A stretch of 33,300 nt of DNA from Clostridiales bacterium (GTDB lineage Bacteria; Bacillota; Clostridia; Lachnospirales; UBA12420): NCBI GenBank assembly GCA_003452395.1, contig DMOI01000052.1, forward strand, positions 1 through 33,300. The letters run 5' to 3'. The notes below the pieces were generated by a model. The model ran no database searches. It was not told the origin of the DNA and saw only the letters and a program-made list of their open reading frames with translations. Positions 16,955-25,672 of this stretch are shown in pieces. Within the stretch, counting starts at the first letter, position 1. Each line of letters starts with the position of its first letter. The position numbers and the translations under genes were made by a program.

Positions 16955-17806
16955 TTAAAGCTCCATCTTATCCACATAGCTCGCAGCACTTAGTGCTGCC
17001 ACTAGTCCTTCTCCAACTGCCTTCGCCACTTGGAATGGCTTTCCTGTGCAGTCACCTGCTGCAAAAATACCCGGCATATTTGTTTCCATATTCTTGTTTA
17101 CTTTTATCATATTGCTCTCGATTTCTAGACCTCCAATCAGTTTTGATACTGGGGTTGTTTGTCTTAGTATGAATACACCATCTAGCTTTATTTCACCACT
17201 GCTGTGTTTTAGGCTTTTTACTATGTCCTCGCCACATATCTCTTCAACTTTAGCATCTATATATTCAATATTATCTTCTTTCAAGTTATGTTCTTTATTA
17301 TTTATATAATATACTTTTTTTGCTAGTTCACTTAAAAAATGTGCTTCTTCGTCTGAATCGGTACTTTCTCCGATAACTAGTACTGTCTTGCCCCTATAAA
17401 GATTTCCATCACATGTAGCACAGTAGCTAACTCCTCGACCTAAATACTGCTCTTCACCTTTAAATACTTTGCTTTTAGTAAGTCCTGTTGTTATAATTAT
17501 CGTTTTAGTGTCTATAAATTCGTTATTAAAGTTAATTGTATAATGACTATTCATATTATATATTTCAAAAACCTTTCCTTCCTCTATTTCAAGTTTGATT
17601 TTTTTTGCATGTTTCATAAATTTATCAAGCATTTTTTCACCAGTCACTTTGTGGAAACCTAAATAATTATCTACTCTTTCTGCTTTAAATAAATAACTTG
17701 TACTAATATTATTCCCAAATACCTTTACCTTTTTATTTCTAATCTTCGCGTTTATTCCCGCTGATATTCCAGCTGGTCCACATCCTATTACTGCTACGTC
17801 AAGCAT
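16955..17806 (-). CDS. Thioredoxin reductase-like flavoprotein lacking NADPH motifs, candidate ferredoxin-dependent type
   Basis: This 283-residue member of the low-molecular-weight TrxR family has the FAD-binding GCGPAGISAG near the N-terminus, the redox-active CATC pair (C129, C132) and the C-terminal FAD motif GIFAAGDC. The enzyme would reduce thioredoxin. Its second nucleotide-binding domain is abnormal. Where NADPH enzymes have GGGxSA and HRRxxxR, it reads VIGESTDSDEEAHFL (from about residue 144) and INNKEHNL (168-175). That fits the clostridial ferredoxin-dependent flavin thioredoxin reductases (FFTR). The ATG at 17806 has AAAGGAG at good spacing; the GTG at 17815 overlaps that SD. It is divergent from the gene at 17920. 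Confidence 0.85.
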   Translation of the reverse strand: MLDVAVIGCGPAGISAGINAKIRNKKVKVFGNNISTSYLFKAERVDNYLGFHKVTGEKMLDKFMKHAKKIKLEIEEGKVFEIYNMNSHYTINFNNEFIDTKTIIITTGLTKSKVFKGEEQYLGRGVSYCATCDGNLYRGKTVLVIGESTDSDEEAHFLSELAKKVYYINNKEHNLKEDNIEYIDAKVEEICGEDIVKSLKHSSGEIKLDGVFILRQTTPVSKLIGGLEIESNMIKVNKNMETNMPGIFAAGDCTGKPFQVAKAVGEGLVAALSAASYVDKMEL

Positions 17807-17919
17807 GTTTTTCACTCCTTTGTATTGGTTTATATCCGATATTCTAATCTCTTTCTTGCATAATTATTCTTTATTGATAGTATACTAAATTAAAATGATT
17901 TTGTAAAGAAGGGGATTTA

Positions 17920-18570
17920 ATGAAAATAATTGGGCTCATCGAAGACAGTGAGGGCTTCGACACTTTAGTTACGTTGCATGACATTTTGAAAAGTTTTTTT
18001 AAGGTTAAAGTTGTAATATCTTTTAAAAAAATACTTAAAGATACCAATTGTAATACTTTAGATGCATACTTCTCATATTTAAAATCAGATTCTACAGATT
18101 TAATTATTTTAAAGTTAAAGTCAAGCGAAGTGTTCCATAAGGAACTCGAAAAGATAAATTTTGATTTTTTGTTATTATCAGATACTAAAAAGTTTTTAAG
18201 TATCCAACATATTGCTACCAACTTTTTAATATATAATTATGATAATTGCGTTAAAACAAATTTTATTAAAGAACAACGGTCTATCAAGTGTTCATACGGA
18301 TTAAGCTATAATTCTGACTTTTTCCCTTCAAGTATAGAAGAGCACTTTACATGTAATAAAATAATGCTTTGCATAAATAAAAGTATTTCTACCCTGTCAG
18401 GCAAAACGCTCGAAGCACAAGAATTTTTAATAAAAACGAATATTTCTGTAGAAAGCAAAATATATAATATATTATCATCTATTCTTTGCTGTCTACTACT
18501 AGATGTAAAAATAAATGATTTGATAACGCAAGTTGAATTACTTCTTAAGGAGGAAAGAATAAATGCATAA
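17920..18570 (+). CDS. Mur-ligase-like pseudoenzyme (degenerate MurE-type central domain)
   Basis: No function is assigned to this 216-residue protein. By eye it follows the order of the Mur ligase ATP-binding domain. IGLIEDSEGFDT sits where the P-loop IGITGTNGKTTT would be. TDLIILKLKSSEVFHKELEK then FDFLLLSDTKKF matches the ADYAVMEVSSHAL...FDVAVFTNL segment. IYNYDNC matches INADD, IKCSYGL matches the ITYG strand, and VESKIYNILSSILCCLLLD matches the NxxNxxAAIA helix. The P-loop lysine and DHLDFH motif are missing, so ATP-dependent ligation is unlikely. The next gene overlaps it by 8 bases, indicating translational coupling. SD AAGGGGA. Confidence 0.6.
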   Translation: MKIIGLIEDSEGFDTLVTLHDILKSFFKVKVVISFKKILKDTNCNTLDAYFSYLKSDSTDLIILKLKSSEVFHKELEKINFDFLLLSDTKKFLSIQHIATNFLIYNYDNCVKTNFIKEQRSIKCSYGLSYNSDFFPSSIEEHFTCNKIMLCINKSISTLSGKTLEAQEFLIKTNISVESKIYNILSSILCCLLLDVKINDLITQVELLLKEERINA

Positions 18571-19180
18571 CAATATTGTTAAACTTACTGGTCAAGTGAT
18601 ATCGGCGCCTATATTTAGCCACTCATCATATGAAGATAATTATTATATTTTCTCTTTATCTATTAATAGATTAAGTCAAACAAGTGATATATTACCCATA
18701 ATTATTACATCAAAAAAATTAGATCCAGCTTCTATAACCCCCGAGAGTAAGCTTAGTATTTACGGTGATTATCGGTCGTTTAATTTTCATTCTGATGATA
18801 CAACTCATCTCTCTTTGAATGTATTTGCAAAAAAAATCGACTTTTGTGATTCAAAGGAGACTCCTGATTCAAATGAAATTATTTTAAATGGTTATCTATG
18901 TAAAGCACCCATATTTAGGAAAACTCCATTGAATAGGACAGTCTGTGACATACTTCTAGCCGTAAATAGGCCTAACAGGAAATCTGACTATATTCCTTGT
19001 ATTGTGTGGGGTAAAAATGCCGAATTATGTAAAGATCTAATCACTGGTACCAACCTAAACATAAAAGGAAGAATACAAAGTAGAAGTTATCAAAAAAAGA
19101 CCGAAACCGCATATTCAGAAAAAACCGCATATGAAGTATCTGTATCACATATAGAGGTGTTGAATAAAAATTTAGAATAA
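18563..19180 (+). CDS. Tandem OB-fold (SSB-like) protein
   Basis: This 205-residue protein has two related OB-fold halves, about 4-95 and 102-198. Matching pieces are VKLTGQVISAPIFSH versus IILNGYLCKAPIFRK, then FSLSINRLSQTSDILPIIITSK versus ILLAVNRPNRKSDYIPCIVWGK. The second half is closer to bacterial SSB/PriB and ends in a typical VSVSHIEVL strand. There is no acidic SSB C-terminal tip (DDDIPF-type), so it probably does not recruit repair proteins as the housekeeping SSB does. It has a strong SD (AAGGAGG) inside the end of the upstream Mur-like gene, which suggests the two products are made together. Binding to single-stranded nucleic acid is inferred from the fold only. Confidence 0.65.
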   Translation: MHNNIVKLTGQVISAPIFSHSSYEDNYYIFSLSINRLSQTSDILPIIITSKKLDPASITPESKLSIYGDYRSFNFHSDDTTHLSLNVFAKKIDFCDSKETPDSNEIILNGYLCKAPIFRKTPLNRTVCDILLAVNRPNRKSDYIPCIVWGKNAELCKDLITGTNLNIKGRIQSRSYQKKTETAYSEKTAYEVSVSHIEVLNKNLE

Positions 19181-19183
19181 GGT

Positions 19184-19215
19184 GGTATACGCTACTTAGT
19201 GATATACCTCTTTAT
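19184..19215. terminator. Possible bidirectional terminator between convergent genes
   Basis: The inverted repeat GGTATA/TATACC (19184-19189 and 19203-19208) with a short T-run lies between the convergent OB-fold and RNase Z genes, close to both stops. The stem is only 6 bp. Confidence 0.35.
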
Positions 19216-19217
19216 TG

Positions 19218-20129
19218 CTAATCTTCATACACCATACTCCTTACAATTCTGTCATATCCTGCTTTTGTGTTATTAAATATTTCTTTTGCTACATATAAAT
19301 AATCTTTTGGATTTGTAAGTGAAGGACTATAGTGTGTTAACCATAGCTCTTTAACTTGTGCCTCTTTGGCCATCTGTGCTGCTTCATAAAACATCATATG
19401 CTTTCGCTCTATCGCTTTATTTGCTTTATCTTTTTCTGCATACATTCCCTCACACACAAACAAATCAGCATTTTTCACTAATAGAACTATATTCTCTGTA
19501 GGCCTGCTATCTGTGCAATAACCTAACTTAAATCCCTTTCGTGATTCACCCATAACCATACTCGGCATGTAAGTTTTATCTTGATATAATACTTCTTGTT
19601 CGTTCTGAAGCAAATTCCAATACTTCTTAGGCAAGTCAAGCTTTAATGCTTTCTCTATATCAAATTTGCCCAATCTTTCCGTTTCAATACTATATGCTAG
19701 ACATGGAACGCCATGTTTTGCCCCGCAGGTTTTTAGTATATACTCATTTAGTTGTAAAGTACATACTTCGTCCGTGTTGATTTCTTTATATATTATTTCA
19801 AAAGGTAGTTCAGTTGCTATAGTCCTAAGTGCACTTACCACTCTTTCGAGTCCTGTAGGACCTATAAGAGTCAAAGGCTCTGTCCTCTCAGAATTTCCGA
19901 GCGTGAGTAGCATCCCTGGCAAACCACTTATATGATCCGCATGATAATGTGTAAAACATATCGTATCTATATTCTTAAATCCCCATCCTAGCTGTTTCAA
20001 ACTTATTTGGGTACCTTCACCACAATCTATAAGCAGCATCTTGCCGTTAAACCTCACCAACATAGATGACAACCACCTATTTGGTAGTGGCATCATTCCA
20101 CCTGTACCTATCAAACATATATCAAACAT
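19218..20129 (-). CDS. rnz: Ribonuclease Z
   Basis: RNase Z is the metallo-beta-lactamase-fold endonuclease that trims tRNA 3' ends. The 303-residue length is that of the short bacterial form. The zinc motif HYHADH lies at 61-66 after the GGMMP and DCGEGTQ segments. Later zinc ligands are in GYCTDSRP and in LTHYSP near the C-terminus. The flexible arm region is present in the middle. An SD-like GGAGCGG lies about 10 bases before the ATG. It converges on the OB-fold gene. Confidence 0.94.
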   Translation of the reverse strand: MFDICLIGTGGMMPLPNRWLSSMLVRFNGKMLLIDCGEGTQISLKQLGWGFKNIDTICFTHYHADHISGLPGMLLTLGNSERTEPLTLIGPTGLERVVSALRTIATELPFEIIYKEINTDEVCTLQLNEYILKTCGAKHGVPCLAYSIETERLGKFDIEKALKLDLPKKYWNLLQNEQEVLYQDKTYMPSMVMGESRKGFKLGYCTDSRPTENIVLLVKNADLFVCEGMYAEKDKANKAIERKHMMFYEAAQMAKEAQVKELWLTHYSPSLTNPKDYLYVAKEIFNNTKAGYDRIVRSMVYED

Positions 20130-20182
20130 AGCTTATTCCCGCTCCTTTATATAATAACAATTTTCACTACCCATTCTACACT

Positions 20183-20233
20183 AAAACCACAAAAAATTCA
20201 AGCATTTTATTTGCTTGAATTTTCTGTGGTTTT
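20183..20233 (-). terminator. Terminator of the stalk-domain lipoprotein gene
   Basis: The long stem AAAACCACA...TTCAAGCA / TGCTTGAA...TGTGGTTTT has A/T-rich flanks giving a U tail on the minus strand. It lies 38 bp past the stop at 20271 and would also shield rnz from readthrough. Confidence 0.75.
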
Positions 20234-20270
20234 TATATTTTGCATTTTTATTCTTTATTAAAGCTTAAAT

Positions 20271-21776
20271 TTATTTCTCTATCTCCGCTTCTCTTGTTTT
20301 TTCGTTCCAATTTATTTTGTATCCTATCTTTTCTAGCTCTCTTACCTTTATATATGTTCGTTCATTTATTATAACTCCTTCTAAATATACTTTTTCCTCA
20401 TTAATTGTTACATATGCTTTCTTTTGTGTATTATCCCAATTAATTTCATCACCAAGTATTTCTACTACCTTTCTAGCTGGTAAATAAGAGTAATCATTAA
20501 TTAGTTTTACATCTAGATTTTCATATGAAGAAGTAGGAAATTCTGAAATGGTTTGATTATATGCTCCATTATCTACATTCACTTTTAGTTTCTGTTTTGC
20601 ATATTTTTTTATATCTTTTACATCTATTACTCCTTCTGTTGGAGCGGTTATGCTTACGCTAGATAATTTTGTAATATTAGATGTTGCTACAATACCTATA
20701 TTGCATTCATTTGTTATCATAGCATCGGTCTGTCCTATAATTGTATTAATCATAGGTGTAAGATTCATTTTAAAACTAAATTCATCTGTGTAATTTGTAC
20801 TGCTTTTCTTTGCTAAAGAATATGTCATCAATATGCTTTCAAAAAGAGGCTTATATTGTTCACTTTTAATCATCGCTTTTGCCATTTGCATCTGCGTTAT
20901 AGCTGTTTCTTTATTTTCTTTAACACTTTGTTTAGATTGATTAAAGTTTGTTATAATATTTTCTTTTGAGTCCCCAAGATTTAGGCTTTTTAACTCTTCA
21001 TCTGTGAGTGTATTTATTAGATTTACAAAAGCTTCTGCAAAACCGTCATAATTATTTATTAAATTAATAGCTGCATCAACTGCTACGTCCATCATTTCTT
21101 CGCCGTTTATACTCATACTATAACTATCTGTTCCCGTTTTTTCTATTTGACCAGTTGTAAAATCCTTAAATACAACTTCAAATAGTTGATCAGCAAACTT
21201 AATATATTTGTCTGTTAATGCTTGGCTAGTTCCCATACTATATTTAAGACTACCCACATTTGAATCAGCTAAATCCTTTAAGTCTATCATAATATATTTT
21301 ACACTTTTGCCAGTGTTATTTAAAAGCTGATCTACTTGATATAATCCACTATTTGATAAATAAGCTACTATTTGTTCTACATTTATATATACCTTTTCAC
21401 CCTTTAATATCATTGTTGTGAATGTTTTCTTTTCATTAGTTTTCTTAGTAATAGTATTTACTTCTATCATGCCTTCGATATTATCTTTATTATACTTCAC
21501 AAAAAGCTGTATACTATTATCTCTTAAAAATACTCTTGCCTTGTTTAATATTTCTTTTTGCTCAGTTGTAAACTCAGTTCCTAGCTTTGCAGACTCTTTG
21601 TCAATTAGATCAAATAATTGTTCCGCATTAATATCAATATTCTCAGTACCTTCAAAAACACTCAAATTACTGACTTCTTTGGTTAAATTCCATAACCCTA
21701 ATTCCTCTTTTGTACAACCTGTGAATAATGTCACCATCATTACAGTTACTAAAAACAAACTTAAAATTTTTTTCAT
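20271..21776 (-). CDS. Lipoprotein with a C-terminal copper-amine-oxidase-like stalk domain
   Basis: The 501-residue protein starts with a lipoprotein signal peptide (MKKILSLFLV, lipobox LFTGC with acylated C21), so it should be anchored on the outer face of the membrane. The large middle region is not recognised. It is rich in threonine, asparagine and lysine and contains repeated INT/NTI-type segments. Residues about 420-500 form the PF07833-type domain, shown by YSYLPARKVVEILGDEINWDNTQKKAYVTI and a second YIKVRELEKIGYKINWNEKTREAEI unit. This domain is typical of clostridial wall proteins and also occurs on the amidase at 25673. The substrate is unknown. An unusual palindrome lies in its leader (21803-21828). 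Confidence 0.8.
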   Translation of the reverse strand: MKKILSLFLVTVMMVTLFTGCTKEELGLWNLTKEVSNLSVFEGTENIDINAEQLFDLIDKESAKLGTEFTTEQKEILNKARVFLRDNSIQLFVKYNKDNIEGMIEVNTITKKTNEKKTFTTMILKGEKVYINVEQIVAYLSNSGLYQVDQLLNNTGKSVKYIMIDLKDLADSNVGSLKYSMGTSQALTDKYIKFADQLFEVVFKDFTTGQIEKTGTDSYSMSINGEEMMDVAVDAAINLINNYDGFAEAFVNLINTLTDEELKSLNLGDSKENIITNFNQSKQSVKENKETAITQMQMAKAMIKSEQYKPLFESILMTYSLAKKSSTNYTDEFSFKMNLTPMINTIIGQTDAMITNECNIGIVATSNITKLSSVSITAPTEGVIDVKDIKKYAKQKLKVNVDNGAYNQTISEFPTSSYENLDVKLINDYSYLPARKVVEILGDEINWDNTQKKAYVTINEEKVYLEGVIINERTYIKVRELEKIGYKINWNEKTREAEIEK

Positions 21777-21802
21777 ATTTGTATCCTCCGTTTTAGGTTA
21801 GT

Positions 21803-21828
21803 TAGTGTTAAATTTAGTTTTAACACTA
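21803..21828. promoter_or_regulatory. Palindrome in the leader of the lipoprotein gene
   Basis: TAGTGTTAAA (21803-21812) and TTTAACACTA (21819-21828) form a perfect 10-base inverted repeat with a 6-base gap, just after glmS and 27 bp before the lipoprotein start. It has no U-run on the minus strand, so it is either an operator-like site or a weak terminator. Confidence 0.35.
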
Positions 21829-21852
21829 CTTTTAGTTTAATTCACTATTAAT

Positions 21853-23682
21853 TTACTCCACTGTAACTGATTTGGCTAAGTTACGTGGTTTATCTACGTC
21901 ATGTCCTAAAAGTATTGACATATGATATGCTATTAGCTGTTGTGGTATATTTGCAAGTATTGAAGTAAATATCCACTCTGTATTTGGTATGTATATTACA
22001 TCATCTGCTACATCCATTATATCTTCTTTTCCTTCTAAGGTAATTGCCAATATTTTTGCTCCTCTTGCCTTTACTTCTTTTAAGTTGCTCATTGTCTTTT
22101 CAAATAAATGTTCATCTGTTGCAATACCTACGACTAAAGTATTATCATGTATTAATGCTATAGGTCCATGTTTTAACTCTCCTGCTTCATAAGCCTCGCT
22201 GTGTATATATGCAACCTCTTTTAGCTTCAAAGATCCTTCTTTTGCTACTAAGTAGTCAAGTCCTCTACCTATATAAAACACATTATCGCAATTCTTATAT
22301 TTATTTGCAATTTCTTTTACTCTATCTTCATTCTTCAAAATTTGTTTTATATTATCACTTATAGCAAGCAGTGAATTTCTAAACATAATGAACTCTTCTT
22401 CCGAAATGTAACCTTTTTGAGTTGCAATATAGCACGAAATCAAATACATTGCTATAAGCTGTGCTGAGTAGGCTTTTGTGGATGCTACCGCTATTTCAGG
22501 TCCCGCAAGTGTGTATAGTATATCGTCACATTCTCTTGCAATAGTACTTCCAACTACATTTACTATACCTATTGTCCTTGCCCCTTTTTCTTTTGCAAGT
22601 CTAAGTGCAGCAAGTGTGTCCGCAGTTTCCCCAGATTGAGATATTACTATGACAAGTGTGTTTTTATCTATAATAGGGTCCCTATATCTAAACTCTGACG
22701 CTACATCAGCAACTACAGGTATTCTCGCAAGTCTCTCGATTAAATATTTCCCTACAAGTGAAGCATGATAAGCTGTACCGCAGGCAACCATATATATCTT
22801 ATTAATCTTGTCGAGTGTTTCTTTATCGAGATTTATACCATCCAAATTAATAGTTTTGGCATCAGTTTTTAACCTTAATGATAAATTATCTTTTACAACC
22901 TTCGGTTGTTCAGCTATCTCCTTCGACATAAAGTGTTCATATCCATCCTTTTGGGCTGAGACAATGTCCCATGTTACCTTGTACACTTCTCTATCTATCT
23001 TGTTCTTATTAACATCTATAAGTTCTATAGAATCCCTCGTTATAATTGCTATTTCATTATCATTTAAAAGGTATATGTCTCTTGTATGTTCTAGGATTGC
23101 AGGTATATCTGAAGCCAAGAAGTTTTCGCCTATACCCAGTCCTGCTATAAGCGGACTATCTTTTCTGACACCTATGAGTTTTTCTGGCTCATCCTTGCAC
23201 AATACTCCAAGTGCGTATGAACCCTTTAGCTCCTTTATAGTACTTATAAGTGCATCAACTATATCGCCCTTATAATAATAATCAAGTAAATGTACAATAA
23301 CCTCTGTATCTGTTTCAGAAACAAACTCATATCCAAAATCTTTCAATCTTTCTTTTAATTCAATATAATTTTCTATTATTCCATTATGAACTGCTACAAT
23401 TGTACCGCTTTTATTGGAATGTGGGTGTGAATTAATCTCTGACGGTTTTCCATGTGTTGCCCATCTAGTATGAGCAATTCCAAGTGTCCCTTCAGGCCTT
23501 TTTTCCAAAAGCTTTTCTTCGAGATTTTTTATTCTTCCATTTGTTTTTATTATTTTTATGTTATTAGAATTATGCACTGCTACTCCTGCTGAATCATAAC
23601 CCCTATACTCTAGTTTTTTTAATCCTTCCAACAATATACAATCAGATTGTTTGTTACCTATATATCCTATAATACCGCACAT
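21853..23682 (-). CDS. glmS: Glutamine-fructose-6-phosphate aminotransferase
   Basis: GlmS makes glucosamine-6-phosphate from fructose-6-phosphate and glutamine, the entry step to UDP-GlcNAc and peptidoglycan. The 609 residues begin MCGIIGYIG, with C2 as glutaminase nucleophile after methionine removal. TRWATHG and NGIIENY mark the glutaminase domain. Two SIS sugar-isomerase domains follow (CGTAYHAS, then SQSGETADT and GELKHGPIALI), with the conserved C-terminus KPRNLAKSVTVE. The SD AAGGAGTG fits the start. It lies 75 bp after cdaR, too short a gap to hold a glmS ribozyme. Confidence 0.97.
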   Translation of the reverse strand: MCGIIGYIGNKQSDCILLEGLKKLEYRGYDSAGVAVHNSNNIKIIKTNGRIKNLEEKLLEKRPEGTLGIAHTRWATHGKPSEINSHPHSNKSGTIVAVHNGIIENYIELKERLKDFGYEFVSETDTEVIVHLLDYYYKGDIVDALISTIKELKGSYALGVLCKDEPEKLIGVRKDSPLIAGLGIGENFLASDIPAILEHTRDIYLLNDNEIAIITRDSIELIDVNKNKIDREVYKVTWDIVSAQKDGYEHFMSKEIAEQPKVVKDNLSLRLKTDAKTINLDGINLDKETLDKINKIYMVACGTAYHASLVGKYLIERLARIPVVADVASEFRYRDPIIDKNTLVIVISQSGETADTLAALRLAKEKGARTIGIVNVVGSTIARECDDILYTLAGPEIAVASTKAYSAQLIAMYLISCYIATQKGYISEEEFIMFRNSLLAISDNIKQILKNEDRVKEIANKYKNCDNVFYIGRGLDYLVAKEGSLKLKEVAYIHSEAYEAGELKHGPIALIHDNTLVVGIATDEHLFEKTMSNLKEVKARGAKILAITLEGKEDIMDVADDVIYIPNTEWIFTSILANIPQQLIAYHMSILLGHDVDKPRNLAKSVTVE

Positions 23683-23757
23683 ATTAACACTCCTTTTTTA
23701 GTTACAATGTACAATTATTTGTCATTAATAGATATGCTCGACTACCCGCTTGTTATT

Positions 23758-24723
23758 TTAATTTTTAACATTAACATTTATTGTAACAACTCCACTATCT
23801 TGTGAACTTATCACGCCTTCTGGCAAAATAATCTCTTGTTCAATTACTTTGCTTTGCGTTATAGTTGAAAGATCTAAAGGTATACTCCATATAGAATCAA
23901 GTTTGTCAATAACAGCTTCTTCCCCCGTCACTAATATTTCAGACGGAGATAAAGTAATACTTTCAAGTGCAAGTGAATCTCTTAATTCATTTAATAGCTC
24001 TGTTTTAAATGTAATCGTTTTATATTTTACTATTGGTAATTCTACATTAGTCACATTAGCATTTGCTCTTAATCCCATGATTTCATTTTTATTTATATCA
24101 TAAAACTTTATTGGTACATTTATTTTTAGTGTTTTATTTAGTTCTCCTATATCTACTTCCGCTTTAACCTTGTATATTGCATTTATATCAGAAGCTGCTC
24201 CATCTATCACAACTTCAGTTGGTCTCATTTTTATTTTGTCTTTCAATATTTGGTATCCCGCCTTAACATTGTTGTTTAATTCAAGTTCTATAGGTTTACT
24301 AATTTCCTTGTTTTCTTCAAGTATAACTTGAATATATTGTGGTTCCTGTTCTTCAACTTTTATGTATTCCTTAAGTTCATCTGGTATTTCTATTTGAACC
24401 TGCATAGAGTTAGGATTTTTGGCACCTACTTTAGTGTAGTTTTGCATATCTACACTCGCACTAATTTTAGAAAGGCCCTTTCTAAGTTTCTCTAGTGCAA
24501 GCCTATTCCCCCGAAACTTCACCTTTTCCATATCAATTCCTTTATCAGTAATAATCAAATTATTTTTATCAACCTTCTCCATATTAATAAGTTTTATTGG
24601 TATATTTTTTATAGTTAAAGTCTCTATAGGATTTTGTATGTTTATTACTATAAACCATAAAAGCACGGCGAGGATTATAGAAAATATCTTCCATAAAAGA
24701 TTACTACTATCTGTTTTCCTCAT
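23758..24723 (-). CDS. cdaR: YbbR-domain regulator of the c-di-AMP cyclase (CdaR)
   Basis: CdaR sits in the membrane next to CdaA and modulates its activity from outside the cell. The 321-residue protein has one N-terminal transmembrane segment (about 10-28, LWKIFSIILAVLLWFIVIN), followed by several YbbR repeats. Typical YbbR strands appear as NIPIKLINMEKVDKNNLII, MRPTEVVIDGAASDI and LSPSEILVTGEEAVID. Its ATG overlaps the cdaA stop (ATGA), so the two are translationally coupled. Length and position are normal for the family. Confidence 0.92.
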   Translation of the reverse strand: MRKTDSSNLLWKIFSIILAVLLWFIVINIQNPIETLTIKNIPIKLINMEKVDKNNLIITDKGIDMEKVKFRGNRLALEKLRKGLSKISASVDMQNYTKVGAKNPNSMQVQIEIPDELKEYIKVEEQEPQYIQVILEENKEISKPIELELNNNVKAGYQILKDKIKMRPTEVVIDGAASDINAIYKVKAEVDIGELNKTLKINVPIKFYDINKNEIMGLRANANVTNVELPIVKYKTITFKTELLNELRDSLALESITLSPSEILVTGEEAVIDKLDSIWSIPLDLSTITQSKVIEQEIILPEGVISSQDSGVVTINVNVKN

Positions 24724-25628
24724 GATTTATCGTCCCCTTCTATATTACAATTTTCCTCATTATTTTTTTTCCCTTTCCATATTCCAAATTTTTTTAGAGG
24801 GTTAAATGGAACATTTTTCAATTCATTTATTAATTGATTTCTCAAACTTTCTCTTTGTATATCATAAGTCATTTCACCATTTTTCACTAAAGATATAGCT
24901 CCTGTTTCTTCAGATATTATGACTACAACACAATCCGAGACTTCAGTTATACCAACAGCAGCTCTGTGTCTTGTACCTAACTTTTTGCTTATTTTACAAT
25001 CAGCCGAAAGTGGTAAATAACATGTAGCAGAAGATATTCTATTATTCTTGATTATTACCGCTCCGTCATGTAGAGGTGTATTTTTCTCAAAAATATTCAT
25101 AAGCATTTCGCTTTTGACTTTTGAATCTACTGATATTCCTGTTTCTTCGTATTCCCCTAATTTTACTTTTTCTTCCAAAACAATTAATGCCCCTGTCTTT
25201 TTTTGTGACATCTGTTTTGTAGCATCAACTATTTCATCAACAACCTCAAGTGAAAGCGCAGTATATTGCTTTTGGGTGTCCTCTGCTGAAAACATATTCG
25301 TAACCGAATAGCTCGTGCCTAGTTTTTCTAACGCTCTTCTCAGTTCTGGTTGAAAAACAATTACAATTGCTATTATTCCGACAGATATAGTATTCATAAA
25401 TATCCATATCACCGTGTTAAGTTGCAGGAAATAAGCGATCGCTGCAAGTATTAATATCAATAATATTCCCTTAAACAAGGTCCATGCTCTTGTAGTTTTT
25501 ATCCAAATTATAAGTTTGTATATAAGAAATGCTACAACCATTATATCAATTACATCACGAAAGGTTATACTTGGCATTTCCATAGCTAATCCCTTAAACT
25601 GCATCAAAAATTCTTTCATAGTTTCCAT
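24720..25628 (-). CDS. cdaA: Diadenylate cyclase CdaA
   Basis: CdaA condenses two ATP into cyclic di-AMP, the second messenger that controls potassium, osmolytes and wall homeostasis. The 302-residue protein has three N-terminal membrane helices (about 26-44, 52-68 and 72-94) and a DisA_N cyclase domain. The catalytic DGA is at 188-190 and GTRHRAA at 218-224, and a conserved glutamate follows in ISEETGAIS. The C-terminal tail after residue 280 is charged and somewhat longer than usual. The gene lies 44 bp after the amidase and overlaps cdaR. Confidence 0.96.
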   Translation of the reverse strand: METMKEFLMQFKGLAMEMPSITFRDVIDIMVVAFLIYKLIIWIKTTRAWTLFKGILLILILAAIAYFLQLNTVIWIFMNTISVGIIAIVIVFQPELRRALEKLGTSYSVTNMFSAEDTQKQYTALSLEVVDEIVDATKQMSQKKTGALIVLEEKVKLGEYEETGISVDSKVKSEMLMNIFEKNTPLHDGAVIIKNNRISSATCYLPLSADCKISKKLGTRHRAAVGITEVSDCVVVIISEETGAISLVKNGEMTYDIQRESLRNQLINELKNVPFNPLKKFGIWKGKKNNEENCNIEGDDKS

Positions 25629-25672
25629 TAATACACCCCCTTTTATATTAAATAATAAGTACTAAATATTGC

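Noticed and set aside
17871..18221. Minus-strand open frame of 116 codons
   Set aside because: It is the shadow of the Mur-like gene, which has an SD, coupling to the next gene and recognisable fold landmarks.
23683..23757. glmS ribozyme expected upstream of glmS
   Set aside because: The spacer is only 75 bp and shows none of the conserved core; the ribozyme needs roughly twice that length.
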